This document shows positions 15,972-27,213 of a stretch of DNA of 64,000 nucleotides, one piece after another. Source of the DNA: Clostridia bacterium (GTDB lineage Bacteria > Bacillota > Clostridia > Oscillospirales > Acutalibacteraceae); the NCBI GenBank assembly GCA_017399065.1, contig JAFQEL010000010.1:1-64000 (forward strand), written 5' to 3'. The position numbers and the translations under genes were made by a program. Every line of letters starts with the position of its first letter. Position 1 is the stretch's first letter. The notes beneath the pieces were generated by a model. That model saw only the letters and a program-made list of their open reading frames with translations. It was not told where the DNA came from and made no database searches.

Positions 15972-16000
15972 AAAGTCCATCAGGGCTTTTTTATTTTATG
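15972..16000 (+). promoter_or_regulatory. Terminator-like hairpin in the ridA leader
   Basis: Seven-base-pair stem AAAGTCC/GGGCTTT (one G-U pair) with a T-rich tail, between the promoter and the ridA ribosome site. May attenuate ridA or simply limit read-through; the stem is short. Confidence 0.4.
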
Positions 16001-16029
16001 AATTTCAGAATCACAAAGGAGATTTTAAT

Positions 16030-16401
16030 ATGAAGGTCATATCTACGTCTTCAGCACCCGCAGCTATCGGTCCGTATTCACAGGCTGTAATTACCGGCAA
16101 TCTTCTTTTTACTTCAGGGCAGATTCCCGTAGACCCTTCAACGGGTAACGTTGTAGAGGGCGGCATCGCTGATCAGACGGAGCAGATTATGAAAAACCTC
16201 AACGAGATACTTAAAGCAGCGGGCGCAACGTTTGATAACGCTGTCAAGACTACCTGTTTTCTTGCGGATATTGCTGATTTCTCAGCTTTTAACGAGGTTT
16301 ACGGCAGATATTTTACGTCAAAGCCTGCACGCAGTTGTGTTGCGGTCAAAGACCTTCCAAAGGGCGTGCTTGCAGAGGTTGAGGTTATTGCCGAGCTTTA
16401 A
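16030..16401 (+). CDS. ridA: RidA family imine/enamine deaminase
   Basis: Protein of 123 residues with hallmark RidA (YjgF/YER057c) blocks: G-P-Y-S-Q-A, F-T-S-G-Q-I-P-V-D, and the C-terminal A-R-S-C-V-A-V...L-P-K-G-V-L-A-E-V-E. The catalytic arginine lies in the last block. RidA hydrolyses reactive 2-aminoacrylate and related imines released by PLP enzymes, protecting metabolism. Trimeric and cytosolic. Own promoter and AAAGGAGA ribosome site. Confidence 0.93.
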   Translation: MKVISTSSAPAAIGPYSQAVITGNLLFTSGQIPVDPSTGNVVEGGIADQTEQIMKNLNEILKAAGATFDNAVKTTCFLADIADFSAFNEVYGRYFTSKPARSCVAVKDLPKGVLAEVEVIAEL

Positions 16402-16469
16402 TCGGCTTGCATTTTGCATTGTTTTGTGATATTATCAATATGTATTTTGAATTGAAATAAGGTGAGCTT

Positions 16470-17105
16470 TTGAAAAAAATCTTTTCTTTACTTATGTGTG
16501 CTGTAATGCTGTTCTCCTTTACAGGGTGCCTTGCAACACCTGAACCCGACACTACTACAGCACCCGTAACAGAGCCTCCCAAGGAGCTTCCTGTCTCAGG
16601 TGTCCAGGGCGCTTTTAAATTTGACGAGTATTCAGATCACGTTGTTATTACACAATATATCGGTAAAGCTTCTAACCTTTACGTTCCGGATACGATCAAC
16701 GGTAAGCCTGTAACGGATTTCGGCACTGTTTTCAAGGGCAGTCTTACTATCGTCTCCGTTTATATTGGTACTAACTGCGCTGAGATTGCTGATAATGCAT
16801 TTACCGATTGCTATAATCTCCAGCGTGTACAGATTGACGGTGGTGTAAGGTCAATAGGTGAGCTTGCATTTTTCGGCTGCCAGGCACTCAAGCTGATATA
16901 TATTCCTTCATGCGTTGAGAAAATTGCAGACAATGCCTTCAAGTATTGTACCGATCTTATCATTTACGGCGATAAAGGTTCCGAGGCAGAGCGTTTCGCA
17001 GAGCAGTATCACAGTATCTATTTCCGTGACCTGAACGAGATAAGAGGCACTACCTCAACAACGGTTCCCGTTGTCGAAACCCATTCCGAAGAGCCTGCTG
17101 CTTAA
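16470..17105 (+). CDS. Lipoprotein with BspA-like leucine-rich repeats
   Basis: Protein of 211 residues from TTG 16470 (GGTGAG ribosome site). A lipoprotein signal ends in the lipobox F-T-G-C with C20 as lipid-attached residue, then a T/P-rich spacer. Residues of about 70-180 carry LRR_5/BspA-type repeats (A-F-T-D-C-Y-N-L, L-A-F-F-G-C-Q-A-L, A-F-K-Y-C-T-D-L). A surface-exposed binding protein is likely; ligand unknown. The same repeat type is found in the large protein at 48365-51643. Confidence 0.8.
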   Translation: MKKIFSLLMCAVMLFSFTGCLATPEPDTTTAPVTEPPKELPVSGVQGAFKFDEYSDHVVITQYIGKASNLYVPDTINGKPVTDFGTVFKGSLTIVSVYIGTNCAEIADNAFTDCYNLQRVQIDGGVRSIGELAFFGCQALKLIYIPSCVEKIADNAFKYCTDLIIYGDKGSEAERFAEQYHSIYFRDLNEIRGTTSTTVPVVETHSEEPAA

Positions 17106-17127
17106 TAAAGTAAAAATATTTCTGTTG

Positions 17128-17160
17128 AACCGATGGCATTGCCGTCGGTTTATTTATTTT
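17128..17160 (+). terminator. Intrinsic terminator after the lipoprotein gene
   Basis: Stem AACCGATGGC/GCCGTCGGTT with a three-base loop, then T-rich sequence. Confidence 0.85.
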
Positions 17161-17174
17161 AAGCATTATAATAC

Positions 17175-17203
17175 TTGAACAATAATGATAATTATTGTAT
17201 AAT
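17175..17203 (+). promoter_or_regulatory. Sigma-A promoter of lacZ
   Basis: TTGAAC at 17175-17180, 17-bp spacer, TATAAT at 17198-17203. No obvious operator or CRE site seen. Confidence 0.75.
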
Positions 17204-17244
17204 AAAATAAATATGCTCTTTTATGAGCTTTTAAATTCCTTTAA

Positions 17245-20370
<3,126 letters not shown>

Positions 20371-20382
20371 GAGGAATAAAAA

Positions 20383-21186
20383 ATGGTAATCGATTTTCAT
20401 ACTCATATTTTTCCCGATGCACTTGCCCCCAGAGCAAGGCAGTCACTTATGGACAATACTGTGAAATTCGGCAACAATTATGTAGCGTTGACCGAAATGA
20501 CCCGTGACAGTCTGCTTGAGCATATGGATATGTGGGGCGTTGATATAAGCGTCACACAGCCTGTCGTCACCAAGCCGTCACAGACCGTTACCACCAATAC
20601 CTGGGCGGCACAGACAGCAGGGGAGAGGATTGTACCTTTCGGCGGTATTCACCCCGATACGGATGACTATAAGCGTGATATCGACCTTGTTTCTTCTCTT
20701 GGTTTAAAGGGCATAAAGCTTCACGCAGAGTATCAGCGTTTTTATCCCGATGAAATTCGGATGCTGAGAATTTACGATTACGCTTTCTCAAAAGGCCTTG
20801 TAATTCTTCACCATGGCGGCTTTGACCCGGGTATGCCCGAGCCTTTTAACTCAACACCCGAACGCTTTGCGAAAATGATTGACGAAGTACAGGGCGGTGT
20901 GTTTGTTATTGCTCACCTCGGCGGTCACGCTATGTGGGATGATGTCGAGCGTTACCTCGTCGGCAGAGATGTTTATTTTGATACCTCAATGGGCTTTGAG
21001 TGCTTCCCGTCAGAGCAGTTTTTGCGTATTGTAAAAAACCACGGTGCCGATAAAATTCTCTTCGGCTCCGATTCACCGTGGAGTAACGCTTCAAGAGAAA
21101 TCGAAATTCTGCGTTCACTTCCTATTGATGATAATAAAAAAGAGCAGATACTTTCGCTCAATGCAAAGCGTCTGCTCGGAATATAA
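20383..21186 (+). CDS. Amidohydrolase-2 family metal hydrolase
   Basis: Protein of 267 residues with the amidohydrolase barrel signature: D-F-H-T-H-I-F-P at residues 4-11, K-L-H-A-E-Y, L-H-H-G-G, I-A-H-L-G-G-H and the late F-G-S-D-S-P-W, which supplies the catalytic aspartate. Related proteins are decarboxylases or hydrolases of aromatic and lactone substrates. It begins 12 bp after lacZ with AGAGGAATA as ribosome site. Substrate unknown. Confidence 0.85.
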   Translation: MVIDFHTHIFPDALAPRARQSLMDNTVKFGNNYVALTEMTRDSLLEHMDMWGVDISVTQPVVTKPSQTVTTNTWAAQTAGERIVPFGGIHPDTDDYKRDIDLVSSLGLKGIKLHAEYQRFYPDEIRMLRIYDYAFSKGLVILHHGGFDPGMPEPFNSTPERFAKMIDEVQGGVFVIAHLGGHAMWDDVERYLVGRDVYFDTSMGFECFPSEQFLRIVKNHGADKILFGSDSPWSNASREIEILRSLPIDDNKKEQILSLNAKRLLGI

Positions 21187-21205
21187 AATTTTGGAGGAAA
21201 AAGCC

Positions 21206-22357
21206 TTGCAGGAAACAAAGCGTTGTGCCCTTGCGAAAAAATGCGGCGGCTGTCAGCTGCAGAATATGGATTATCCCCGTCAGCTGAAATTCAAGCAGGC
21301 AAAGGTCGAAAAACTGCTCGGCAGATTCGGCAGGGTAGGCAAGATAGTCGGTATGGAAAATCCGTACCACTACCGCTGTAAGGTGCAGGCGGCTTTCGGC
21401 ACTACACGCGGCGGCAAGATTATTTCGGGTGTCTATCAGAGCAGCAGCCATCGTATAGTCAACGTTGACAGCTGTATGATAGAGGACGAAAAGGCAGACG
21501 AAATAATTGTTACCATACGTAATCTTCTGCCGAAATTCAAACTCCGTCCCTATAATGAGGATACTGGCGTCGGCTTTCTGCGTCACGTGCTTATCCGTAA
21601 GGGTTATAACAGCGGTCAGATTCTTGTCGTGCTCGTCACTGCAAGCAGTGTTTTTCCGTCAAAGAATAACTTTGTTAGTGCACTTCTCAAGGCTCACCCC
21701 GAAATCACAACCGTTGTGCAGAATATAAATTCCAAGCACACCAACCTTGTTCTTGGTGATATAAATAAAACAGTTTACGGCGACGGTTATATTGAGGACA
21801 GCCTTTGCGGCTGTACCTTCCGTATTTCTCCTCAGTCGTTTTATCAGGTAAACCCTGCCCAGACCGAGCGGCTCTATTCGCTTGCAATCGAGTATGCGGG
21901 GCTGACGGGTAAAGAGAGGGTTATCGATGCCTACTGCGGTACGGGTACAATCGGTATCATCGCTTCCAAGCAGGCAGGCGAGGTAATCGGTGCAGAGCTG
22001 AATTCATCGGCAGTGCGTGATGCAAAGTCAAATGCCGCACGCAACGGTGCCGATAATATCCGCTTTATCTGTGCGGATGCAGGCGAGTTTATGCGTGATA
22101 TGGCTCAAGCAGGTGAGAAGGCAGACGTTGTTTTTATGGATCCTCCCCGTGCAGGCAGTGATAAACGCTTCCTCTCAAGCGTTGTCACTCTTGCTCCCGA
22201 CAAGGTTGTATATATCTCCTGCAACCCCGAAACTCTCGAGCGTGACCTGCGCTACCTTGTGGCTAACGGCTACGAGGTCAAGAAAATGCGACCCGTTGAT
22301 ATGTTTCCTTTCACTCTCCATTGTGAAATGGTCGTAATGTTAACTAAGTTTGCCTGA
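21206..22357 (+). CDS. rlmD: 23S rRNA (uracil-C5)-methyltransferase, RlmD/RumA-like
   Basis: Protein of 383 residues from TTG 21206 (TTGGAGGAAA ribosome site); a longer frame from 21044 overlaps the amidohydrolase and is rejected. The [4Fe-4S]-type cysteines C7-x5-C13-x2-C16 and C90, the SAM motif C-G-T-G-T-I-G, M-D-P-P-R-A-G and the catalytic C339 in S-C-N-P-E-T-L mark the TrmA/RlmC/RlmD family. It starts directly with the cluster motif and so lacks an N-terminal TRAM domain. Which uridine it modifies cannot be decided here. Confidence 0.88.
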   Translation: MQETKRCALAKKCGGCQLQNMDYPRQLKFKQAKVEKLLGRFGRVGKIVGMENPYHYRCKVQAAFGTTRGGKIISGVYQSSSHRIVNVDSCMIEDEKADEIIVTIRNLLPKFKLRPYNEDTGVGFLRHVLIRKGYNSGQILVVLVTASSVFPSKNNFVSALLKAHPEITTVVQNINSKHTNLVLGDINKTVYGDGYIEDSLCGCTFRISPQSFYQVNPAQTERLYSLAIEYAGLTGKERVIDAYCGTGTIGIIASKQAGEVIGAELNSSAVRDAKSNAARNGADNIRFICADAGEFMRDMAQAGEKADVVFMDPPRAGSDKRFLSSVVTLAPDKVVYISCNPETLERDLRYLVANGYEVKKMRPVDMFPFTLHCEMVVMLTKFA

Positions 22358-22508
22358 CGGCAAGTGAAGTTCAATGTTTGAGTGAAGTTTACTTCGTAAG
22401 TGAAGTTGCACCTTTTCGGTGCAGTGGCAAACTTAACTTCACTTTGTTTGTAAGAACAAAACTTCACTGCAAAGCAACTTCACTTTTGCGTAAGCAAAAA
22501 CTTCACCA
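22350..22508. repeat. Branched hairpin array A (linker AGTGAAGTT / AACTTCACT)
   Basis: Seven different short palindromes are strung on a 9-bp linker. Left half, linker AGTGAAGTT: TTGCC-tgac-GGCAA, CAA-tg-TTTG, TAC-ttc-GTA, GCACC-ttttc-GGTGC. Right half, linker in the opposite sense AACTTCACT: TTGTT-tgtaa-GAACAA, GC-aaa-GC, TTTGC-gtaa-GCAAA. Left linkers can pair with right linkers, so the whole can fold as a stem with hairpin side branches. The array ends at the ribosome site of the next gene. A second array of the same design but other linker is at 43437-43628. Confidence 0.75.
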
Positions 22509-22521
22509 AAGGAGAAACCAA

Positions 22522-22887
22522 ATGAAAGATTCAGAGCTTAGGTCAAGAGCCAAAAACCTTGCGTTAAAGATTATTTATGCTTGTGATGAAATCGACACCC
22601 GAAAAGGCAGAGGTGTACTTGTTAACCAGATTACAAGAAGTGCAACTTCTGTCGGTGCAAATATTAATGAAGCGAACTACGCTTCAAGCAAAGCGGATTT
22701 TATCAATAAGTTTCATATCGCACTAAAGGAATGTGCTGAAACCGAATACTGGATCGAAATGTTAGTCGGAATAAACAGTATTTCTGAAGAAACAGCAAAA
22801 GAACTTTTGCAGGAATGCGGAATTATACGACGAATGCTTGTTAAGTCGATAAATACTGCAAAAGAAAATCTACGAGGAGAAAAATAA
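22522..22887 (+). CDS. Four-helix-bundle protein (23S rRNA intervening-sequence/S23 family)
   Basis: Protein of 121 residues with the family blocks Q-I-T-R-S-A-T-S-V-G-A-N-I-N-E-A, D-F-I-N-K-F-H-I-A-L-K-E-C-A-E-T-E-Y-W-I-E. These proteins form homopentameric four-helix bundles; relatives include the proteins of 23S rRNA intervening sequences and the Avd accessory protein of diversity-generating retroelements. No reverse transcriptase is nearby. The ATG at 22522 has an AAAGGAG ribosome site lying directly after hairpin array A. The stop is immediately followed by the ATG of the next gene. More A+T-rich than the flanking genes, suggesting acquisition by transfer. Confidence 0.88.
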   Translation: MKDSELRSRAKNLALKIIYACDEIDTRKGRGVLVNQITRSATSVGANINEANYASSKADFINKFHIALKECAETEYWIEMLVGINSISEETAKELLQECGIIRRMLVKSINTAKENLRGEK

Positions 22888-23784
22888 ATGAATCATAATT
22901 TTTCTATCAATTTGAAAATGTTAAGAGAAAACAACGGATTTACTCAAGAAACATTTGCACAAGTTACAGGGCTGAAAAGAAATACAGTTGCTTGCTATGA
23001 AACAGAAAGAAGAGAGTGCGATTTTGATACTCTTCTCCTTTTTGCTAAAGTGCTAAACTGTTCAACAGATGATTTGTTAAAAACTCCTGCTTTAGCTGAT
23101 GAAAAAATTAAAAGCAAGGCGAATTCCGATACTGATATAAAAGGTGTAATTTATATTTTGACAAACCCATCTTTTAAAGAATATGTAAAAATCGGATATG
23201 CTGATGATGTCGAAAGACGTTTGAAAGAGCTTAATCGAAGCGAATGCGTTCCGTTCTCTTTCCGTATATATGCTACATATGCCGTAACTTCAAGGTTATC
23301 TGATAAAAATGTTCATTCAATTATTGATAGATTAAATCCTGATTTACGTACTGTAGAAAATGTCAATGGTAAAAAGCGAGAACGTGAATTTTACGCTATG
23401 GAGCCTGAAAAAGCATACAAAATTCTTGAAGCTATTGCAGAAATGCACGGATTTACAGACAGATTAAAGCTTTGGCGCTCTACAAGTGCGGAACAGGCCG
23501 AGGAACGAGAAGCTCAGGATATTGAAAAAGAAAGCAGAACACGTTCCAATAATTTCACCTTTTCAGAGTGGCAAATTCCCGTTGGAGCAATTTTACAATA
23601 TCGTCTTGAACCTTCTATAACCTGCGAGGTAGTTGATGATAGAAAAGTAAAGTTTAACGGCGAGATAATGTATTTAACGGGTGTTGCCAAAAAATGCCTG
23701 GGAAAAGATAACGGCGTTTGTGGTCCCGATTACTTTACATACAAAGGTGCGAAACTTTGGGATATCGATGGAAGAATTAGGTAA
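22888..23784 (+). CDS. HTH / GIY-YIG nuclease-like / C-terminal RAMA-like fusion protein
   Basis: Protein of 298 residues with three parts. Residues 1-65 are a Cro/CI-type helix-turn-helix (L-R-E-N-N-G-F-T-Q-E-T-F-A...N-T-V-A-C-Y-E). Residues of about 85-195 match the T5orf172-type GIY-YIG domain: G-V-I-Y-I-L-T-N, V-K-I-G-Y-A-D-D-V-E-R-R-L-K-E-L, then a conserved E-F-Y. Residues 230-298 (P-V-G-A-I-L-Q-Y...C-E-V-V-D-D-R-K-V-K-F-N-G-E) look like the RAMA/DUF4357-type module of restriction-linked proteins. It abuts the four-helix-bundle gene with no gap. A DNA-processing or defence role is inferred. A+T-rich. Confidence 0.75.
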   Translation: MNHNFSINLKMLRENNGFTQETFAQVTGLKRNTVACYETERRECDFDTLLLFAKVLNCSTDDLLKTPALADEKIKSKANSDTDIKGVIYILTNPSFKEYVKIGYADDVERRLKELNRSECVPFSFRIYATYAVTSRLSDKNVHSIIDRLNPDLRTVENVNGKKREREFYAMEPEKAYKILEAIAEMHGFTDRLKLWRSTSAEQAEEREAQDIEKESRTRSNNFTFSEWQIPVGAILQYRLEPSITCEVVDDRKVKFNGEIMYLTGVAKKCLGKDNGVCGPDYFTYKGAKLWDIDGRIR

Positions 23785-23948
23785 TTGATATGTTTACTGT
23801 TTATCGGTTAGAAATGATAAAAAGCCAAGTGCTTTAGGGGCAATTGTTGATTTTCACCCCATAAAATATACTTTTTGATCCATCATTCAGCTGTCCGGAG
23901 CTGAAAAAGCAAATGATATTTCAATATTATGAAATGGAGCGATCGATA

Positions 23949-24659
23949 ATGTTATTTAAAATAGCAGCATTTGTTTTTGCAGGTTTTGCCGGTACGGCAA
24001 CACTTTTTATAGGTAAAATTCCGTTTTTCTCTCGGCGACCCCTTACGGCGAAAATGCTTTGTTCGCTCTGCTTTGTGCTTACAGGTGTCTGCAGTGTAGT
24101 CGTCTCGGGCTTTACTCCTTATGCGACGTTTATGCTCGGCGGTCTTCTTCTCGGTGCTCTCGGCGATTTCTTCCTCGATTATATGGAGCGTAAGTACTTC
24201 TTATGGGGTGCACTTTTCTTTGGTGCGGGTCATATCCTGTATATTCTCAATTTCATTACGGGCTTTAAGGATTCACTTTTTGTTTCTCCCTATATCGGTC
24301 AGATTATAGGTCTCACCGCATTTATGGCTTTTATGAGTGCAGTTGTTGTCCTTCTCAATAAATTAAGATTTCACGGCAAATTTAAGTGGATGATTCCTTA
24401 TGCTTTGGTGCTTCTGGCTTCGTTTATCGTTTCTTTTTCACGCGGAATGGTACTTCTCGTCAGCGGTGATTATCCTATGGCTGTCTGCCTGCTTGGTGCG
24501 AGTGCACTTTTTATCGCTTCAGATACAAGCCTTGCAATCAGTATGTTCGGCACACCTCCGCACGAGTTTTTTGAGCGAATGACAAAGTGGCTTGTCAACG
24601 TTACATATTTCCCTGCACAGGCACTGTTTGCACTGAGCATTATGTTCTACTGTAATTAA
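23949..24659 (+). CDS. YhhN family membrane protein (lysoplasmalogenase-like)
   Basis: Membrane protein of 236 residues with about eight hydrophobic helices and YhhN/TMEM86 blocks: G-A-L-G-D-F-F-L-D in the middle and L-F-I-A-S-D-T-S-L-A-I near residue 190, with conserved acidic residues inside helices. Eukaryotic relatives cleave the vinyl-ether bond of lysoplasmalogen, a sensible activity in plasmalogen-bearing clostridia. ATG 23949 has GGAGCG 8 bp upstream. Followed 17 bp later by an MFS gene. Confidence 0.82.
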   Translation: MLFKIAAFVFAGFAGTATLFIGKIPFFSRRPLTAKMLCSLCFVLTGVCSVVVSGFTPYATFMLGGLLLGALGDFFLDYMERKYFLWGALFFGAGHILYILNFITGFKDSLFVSPYIGQIIGLTAFMAFMSAVVVLLNKLRFHGKFKWMIPYALVLLASFIVSFSRGMVLLVSGDYPMAVCLLGASALFIASDTSLAISMFGTPPHEFFERMTKWLVNVTYFPAQALFALSIMFYCN

Positions 24660-24676
24660 CAATCGGAGCTGAAATA

Positions 24677-25897
24677 ATGAAAAAATCAGGTCTTATCCCA
24701 CGCCTCAAGGAAACTTTTTTTGAAGGTAAAAACTATAAAATACTCTTAATGTCAATCCTTGTAACAGGTCTGTCTTACGGACTTTATAAGGGTATGCTCG
24801 ACAACTACCTTGCCGAAATTGTAGGCCTTGGCGAAATGGAAAGAGGCGTTGCGGAGTTTTTTCGTGAAATTCCCGGTGTCGTGCTTGTGCTGATTCTGGC
24901 ACTTTTCTATATGCTCTCTGCCGAAACCATGTACAAGGCAGGTGCAGTGTTCCTGCTCGCAGGTATGGGTATGATGTCAATTCTTCCGCCGGGTAAGGTG
25001 CTCGTGATTCTCTCTATCACTATGTATTCACTCGGTGAGCATATTCAAATCGGTATGAAAAACACCCTTTCGCTCAAATACGCACGTCCGGGTCACGGCG
25101 GTGCCGCCCTCGGTGCACAGAATTCAGCCAGCCAGATTGGTACGCTCGTCGGCTATATCGCCGTTGTCGTTGCGTTTTCCGTGCTTGCAGGCGGTGAGGG
25201 TACATACAAGCTTTTCTTTGCCGTTGCGGCAGTGCTTGCGGCAATCAGTGCCGTTATGTCATTCCGCATTACGGGTAAAAGTGAAACCGATTCGACAAAA
25301 CGCCGTTTCTATTTTCACAAAAAATATACAAAGTACTATATGCTTGAGATGTTTTACGGTGCACGTAAGCAGGTGTTTTTTACCTTCGGCCCCTATGTGC
25401 TGATTTTGTTTTATAAAGCAGATGCCGCAATGATAAGCCTGCTGTTTGCAATTTCAGCTGTAACCTGTTTCTTTGCTTCACCCATTGTCGGCAAGATTAT
25501 CGACCGCATCGGTTACAAAACCGTTATGATTGCCGATACACTGATTCTTGTAATCGTCTGCTTTGCCTACGGCTTTGCCCACCGTATATTCCCCGAGAAT
25601 GTTTCGTTTGTGATTTGTTGCTGTGCTTACATACTTGATGCTGTTATTTCACTTGCATCAATGGCTTCCAACGTCTATGTTCAGGATCTTGCCGATACCC
25701 AGGAAGAGGTCAAGGCAACAATCTCAACGGGCGTTTCAATCAATCACGTCATTACCGTTTTTATCGCCCTCTTCGGCGGCTGGATTTGGCAGACTCTCGG
25801 TATGGAGCTTCTGTTTATACTTTCCGCTTTGCTCGGCCTCGGCAACAGCGCCTACGCCGCAACAATAAAAACCAAAAGGAAAGCTGTTAATGAGTAA
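24677..25897 (+). CDS. Major facilitator superfamily transporter
   Basis: Protein of 406 residues with about twelve hydrophobic segments and the split 6+6 layout of the major facilitator superfamily. A G-K-I-I-D-R-I-G-Y-K motif lies in the second half and matches the loop between helices. The substrate is unknown. It overlaps the following methyltransferase gene by 8 bp and follows the YhhN gene by 17 bp, so the three may be cotranscribed. Confidence 0.8.
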   Translation: MKKSGLIPRLKETFFEGKNYKILLMSILVTGLSYGLYKGMLDNYLAEIVGLGEMERGVAEFFREIPGVVLVLILALFYMLSAETMYKAGAVFLLAGMGMMSILPPGKVLVILSITMYSLGEHIQIGMKNTLSLKYARPGHGGAALGAQNSASQIGTLVGYIAVVVAFSVLAGGEGTYKLFFAVAAVLAAISAVMSFRITGKSETDSTKRRFYFHKKYTKYYMLEMFYGARKQVFFTFGPYVLILFYKADAAMISLLFAISAVTCFFASPIVGKIIDRIGYKTVMIADTLILVIVCFAYGFAHRIFPENVSFVICCCAYILDAVISLASMASNVYVQDLADTQEEVKATISTGVSINHVITVFIALFGGWIWQTLGMELLFILSALLGLGNSAYAATIKTKRKAVNE

Positions 25898-26675
25898 CAA
25901 GACTGAAAGCGAAATCTTTAATAAAGCTGCAGATTACTACGACAGGTTTCGCCCTTCATATCCTCAAGAAATTGTTGATACCTTAATAAGTGAAACAGAA
26001 ATATTCGAAGGCTCAAAACTGCTTGAAATCGGTGCAGGAAGCGGTAAAGCTACTTCACTGCTTGCAGGTAAGGGCTTTGATATTCTTTGCATCGAGCCTG
26101 GTAAAGATTTGGTCAGAATAGGCAACGAACGTTTTAAAAATGATTTCGTTGAGTTCCGTTTGGGACGTTTTGAGCAAATTCAACTGTCCGAAAAAAGCTT
26201 TGACTTAGTGTTTGCCGCACAGTCTTTTCATTGGATACCTCAACCTGAAGGCTTTGAAAAATGCCATAATATTCTCAAACCAAATGGCAGCTTGGCTATA
26301 ATTTATAATATGTATATTGTTGAAGATAATGAGCAGGACAGGGAACTGTTGTCTTTGTCAAAGAAGCATGGCGGCTTTGCCGACTTTGTTACCTTAAAGC
26401 AAAGCGATGAAAGAATACAGTCTATATGTTCTAATATTGAAAACAGCCAAAAATTTAATGCAGTAAAGATTTTTAAAAAGAATTGGATAAAAGAGTATAC
26501 CGCCGATGAATATTACGGCTTTGTTTTGACAGGCAACAAAATACTGCAGAAAAACGAAAATGAAAAAGCACAGATTTACACTGATATAAAATGCTTAGCT
26601 GAAAAATTCGGCGGTACGATTAAGCGATCGTATTTATGTGTGCTTTATATTGCAAAAAAACGGGCGACCACATAG
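25890..26675 (+). CDS. Class I SAM-dependent methyltransferase with REP-derived C-terminus
   Basis: Protein of 261 residues. SAM motif I is L-L-E-I-G-A-G-S-G-K-A-T near residue 50, followed by an acidic motif II (C-I-E-P-G-K-D) and F-D-L-V-F-A-A-Q-S-F-H-W. It belongs to the ubiE/tam-like small-molecule methyltransferases; substrate unknown. The last codons, K-R-A-T-T-stop, lie inside a REP palindrome (26661-26687), which supplies the stop codon TAG at 26673. The native C-terminus has probably been altered by that insertion. Confidence 0.82.
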   Translation: MSNKTESEIFNKAADYYDRFRPSYPQEIVDTLISETEIFEGSKLLEIGAGSGKATSLLAGKGFDILCIEPGKDLVRIGNERFKNDFVEFRLGRFEQIQLSEKSFDLVFAAQSFHWIPQPEGFEKCHNILKPNGSLAIIYNMYIVEDNEQDRELLSLSKKHGGFADFVTLKQSDERIQSICSNIENSQKFNAVKIFKKNWIKEYTADEYYGFVLTGNKILQKNENEKAQIYTDIKCLAEKFGGTIKRSYLCVLYIAKKRATT

Positions 26676-26687
26676 GGTTGCCCCTAC
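26661..26687 (-). repeat. REP palindrome at the methyltransferase/RAYT junction
   Basis: GGGCGACC...GGTTGCCC with CCCTAC at its right edge, the GTAGGG foot on the minus strand. It provides the last codons and stop of the methyltransferase and lies 26 bp before the RAYT start. Confidence 0.8.
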
Positions 26688-26712
26688 GCGACGAAACGGA
26701 CGTGATGTTGTC

Positions 26713-27213
26713 ATGTTGCCGAAACGAAAACTTTTACGGCTTCAGAATTATGATTACTCGCAGTGCAATGCATATTTTGTTACGGTGTGTACCCATAAGC
26801 GACAGCAGCTTTTTGGCACAATTGCACCCTCACCCGTAGGGGCGACCCTGCGTGGTCGCCCGAATAATCCCGACAGGATGATAGAAAAATGGATTAATGA
26901 ACTTGAAAATAAATTTGATAAAGTTCTTATCGACTGTTTCTACATAATGCCTGACCATCTGCATCTGATTATTGTAATTCAGGAGGGTGGAAAATCATCT
27001 TTAGAAGATGTTATTGCGTGGCTTAAAACAATGACTACGAATGATTATATAAACGGTGTTAAAAGCGGTCTGTTTTCTCCGTTTGATAATAAAGTATGGC
27101 AACGAAACTATTACGACCATATAATCCGCAACGAACAGGATTTAGAAGAAAAACGTGACTACACATTAACAAATCTCATAAGATGGTTAGAAAAAACGAG
27201 CTGCCTCAACTGA
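26713..27213 (+). CDS. REP-associated tyrosine transposase (RAYT, Y1/IS200-like)
   Basis: Protein of 166 residues from ATG 26713, giving the usual L-P-K-R-K-x-L-R-L-x-x-Y-D-Y-S start; the frame is open further upstream across a REP. The HUH metal motif is H-L-H in M-P-D-H-L-H-L-I, and the catalytic tyrosine lies in V-W-Q-R-N-Y-Y-D-H-I-I-R. These nucleases nick at REP palindromes bearing a GTAG/GGAG foot and are thought to spread them. A REP (26836-26861) sits inside the gene in frame, encoding P-V-G-A-T-L-R-G-R-P between the N-terminal strand and the helix before the HUH motif. Intact, so probably functional. Confidence 0.92.
   Translation: MLPKRKLLRLQNYDYSQCNAYFVTVCTHKRQQLFGTIAPSPVGATLRGRPNNPDRMIEKWINELENKFDKVLIDCFYIMPDHLHLIIVIQEGGKSSLEDVIAWLKTMTTNDYINGVKSGLFSPFDNKVWQRNYYDHIIRNEQDLEEKRDYTLTNLIRWLEKTSCLN
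26836..26861 (+). repeat. REP palindrome inside the RAYT coding sequence
   Basis: GTAG foot (26836-26839) followed by GGGCGACC/GGTCGCCC with a six-base loop. It is read through in frame, and is inverted with respect to the REP at 26661-26687, so the two form a facing doublet around the 5' part of the gene. Confidence 0.85.

Noticed and set aside
22350..22508. CRISPR array
   Set aside because: Linkers are only 9 bp and change orientation midway, the intervening units are palindromes of 6-15 bp, and no cas gene is present.
22522..22887. Avd of a diversity-generating retroelement
   Set aside because: No reverse transcriptase, template repeat or variable repeat seen nearby; only the fold family is shared.
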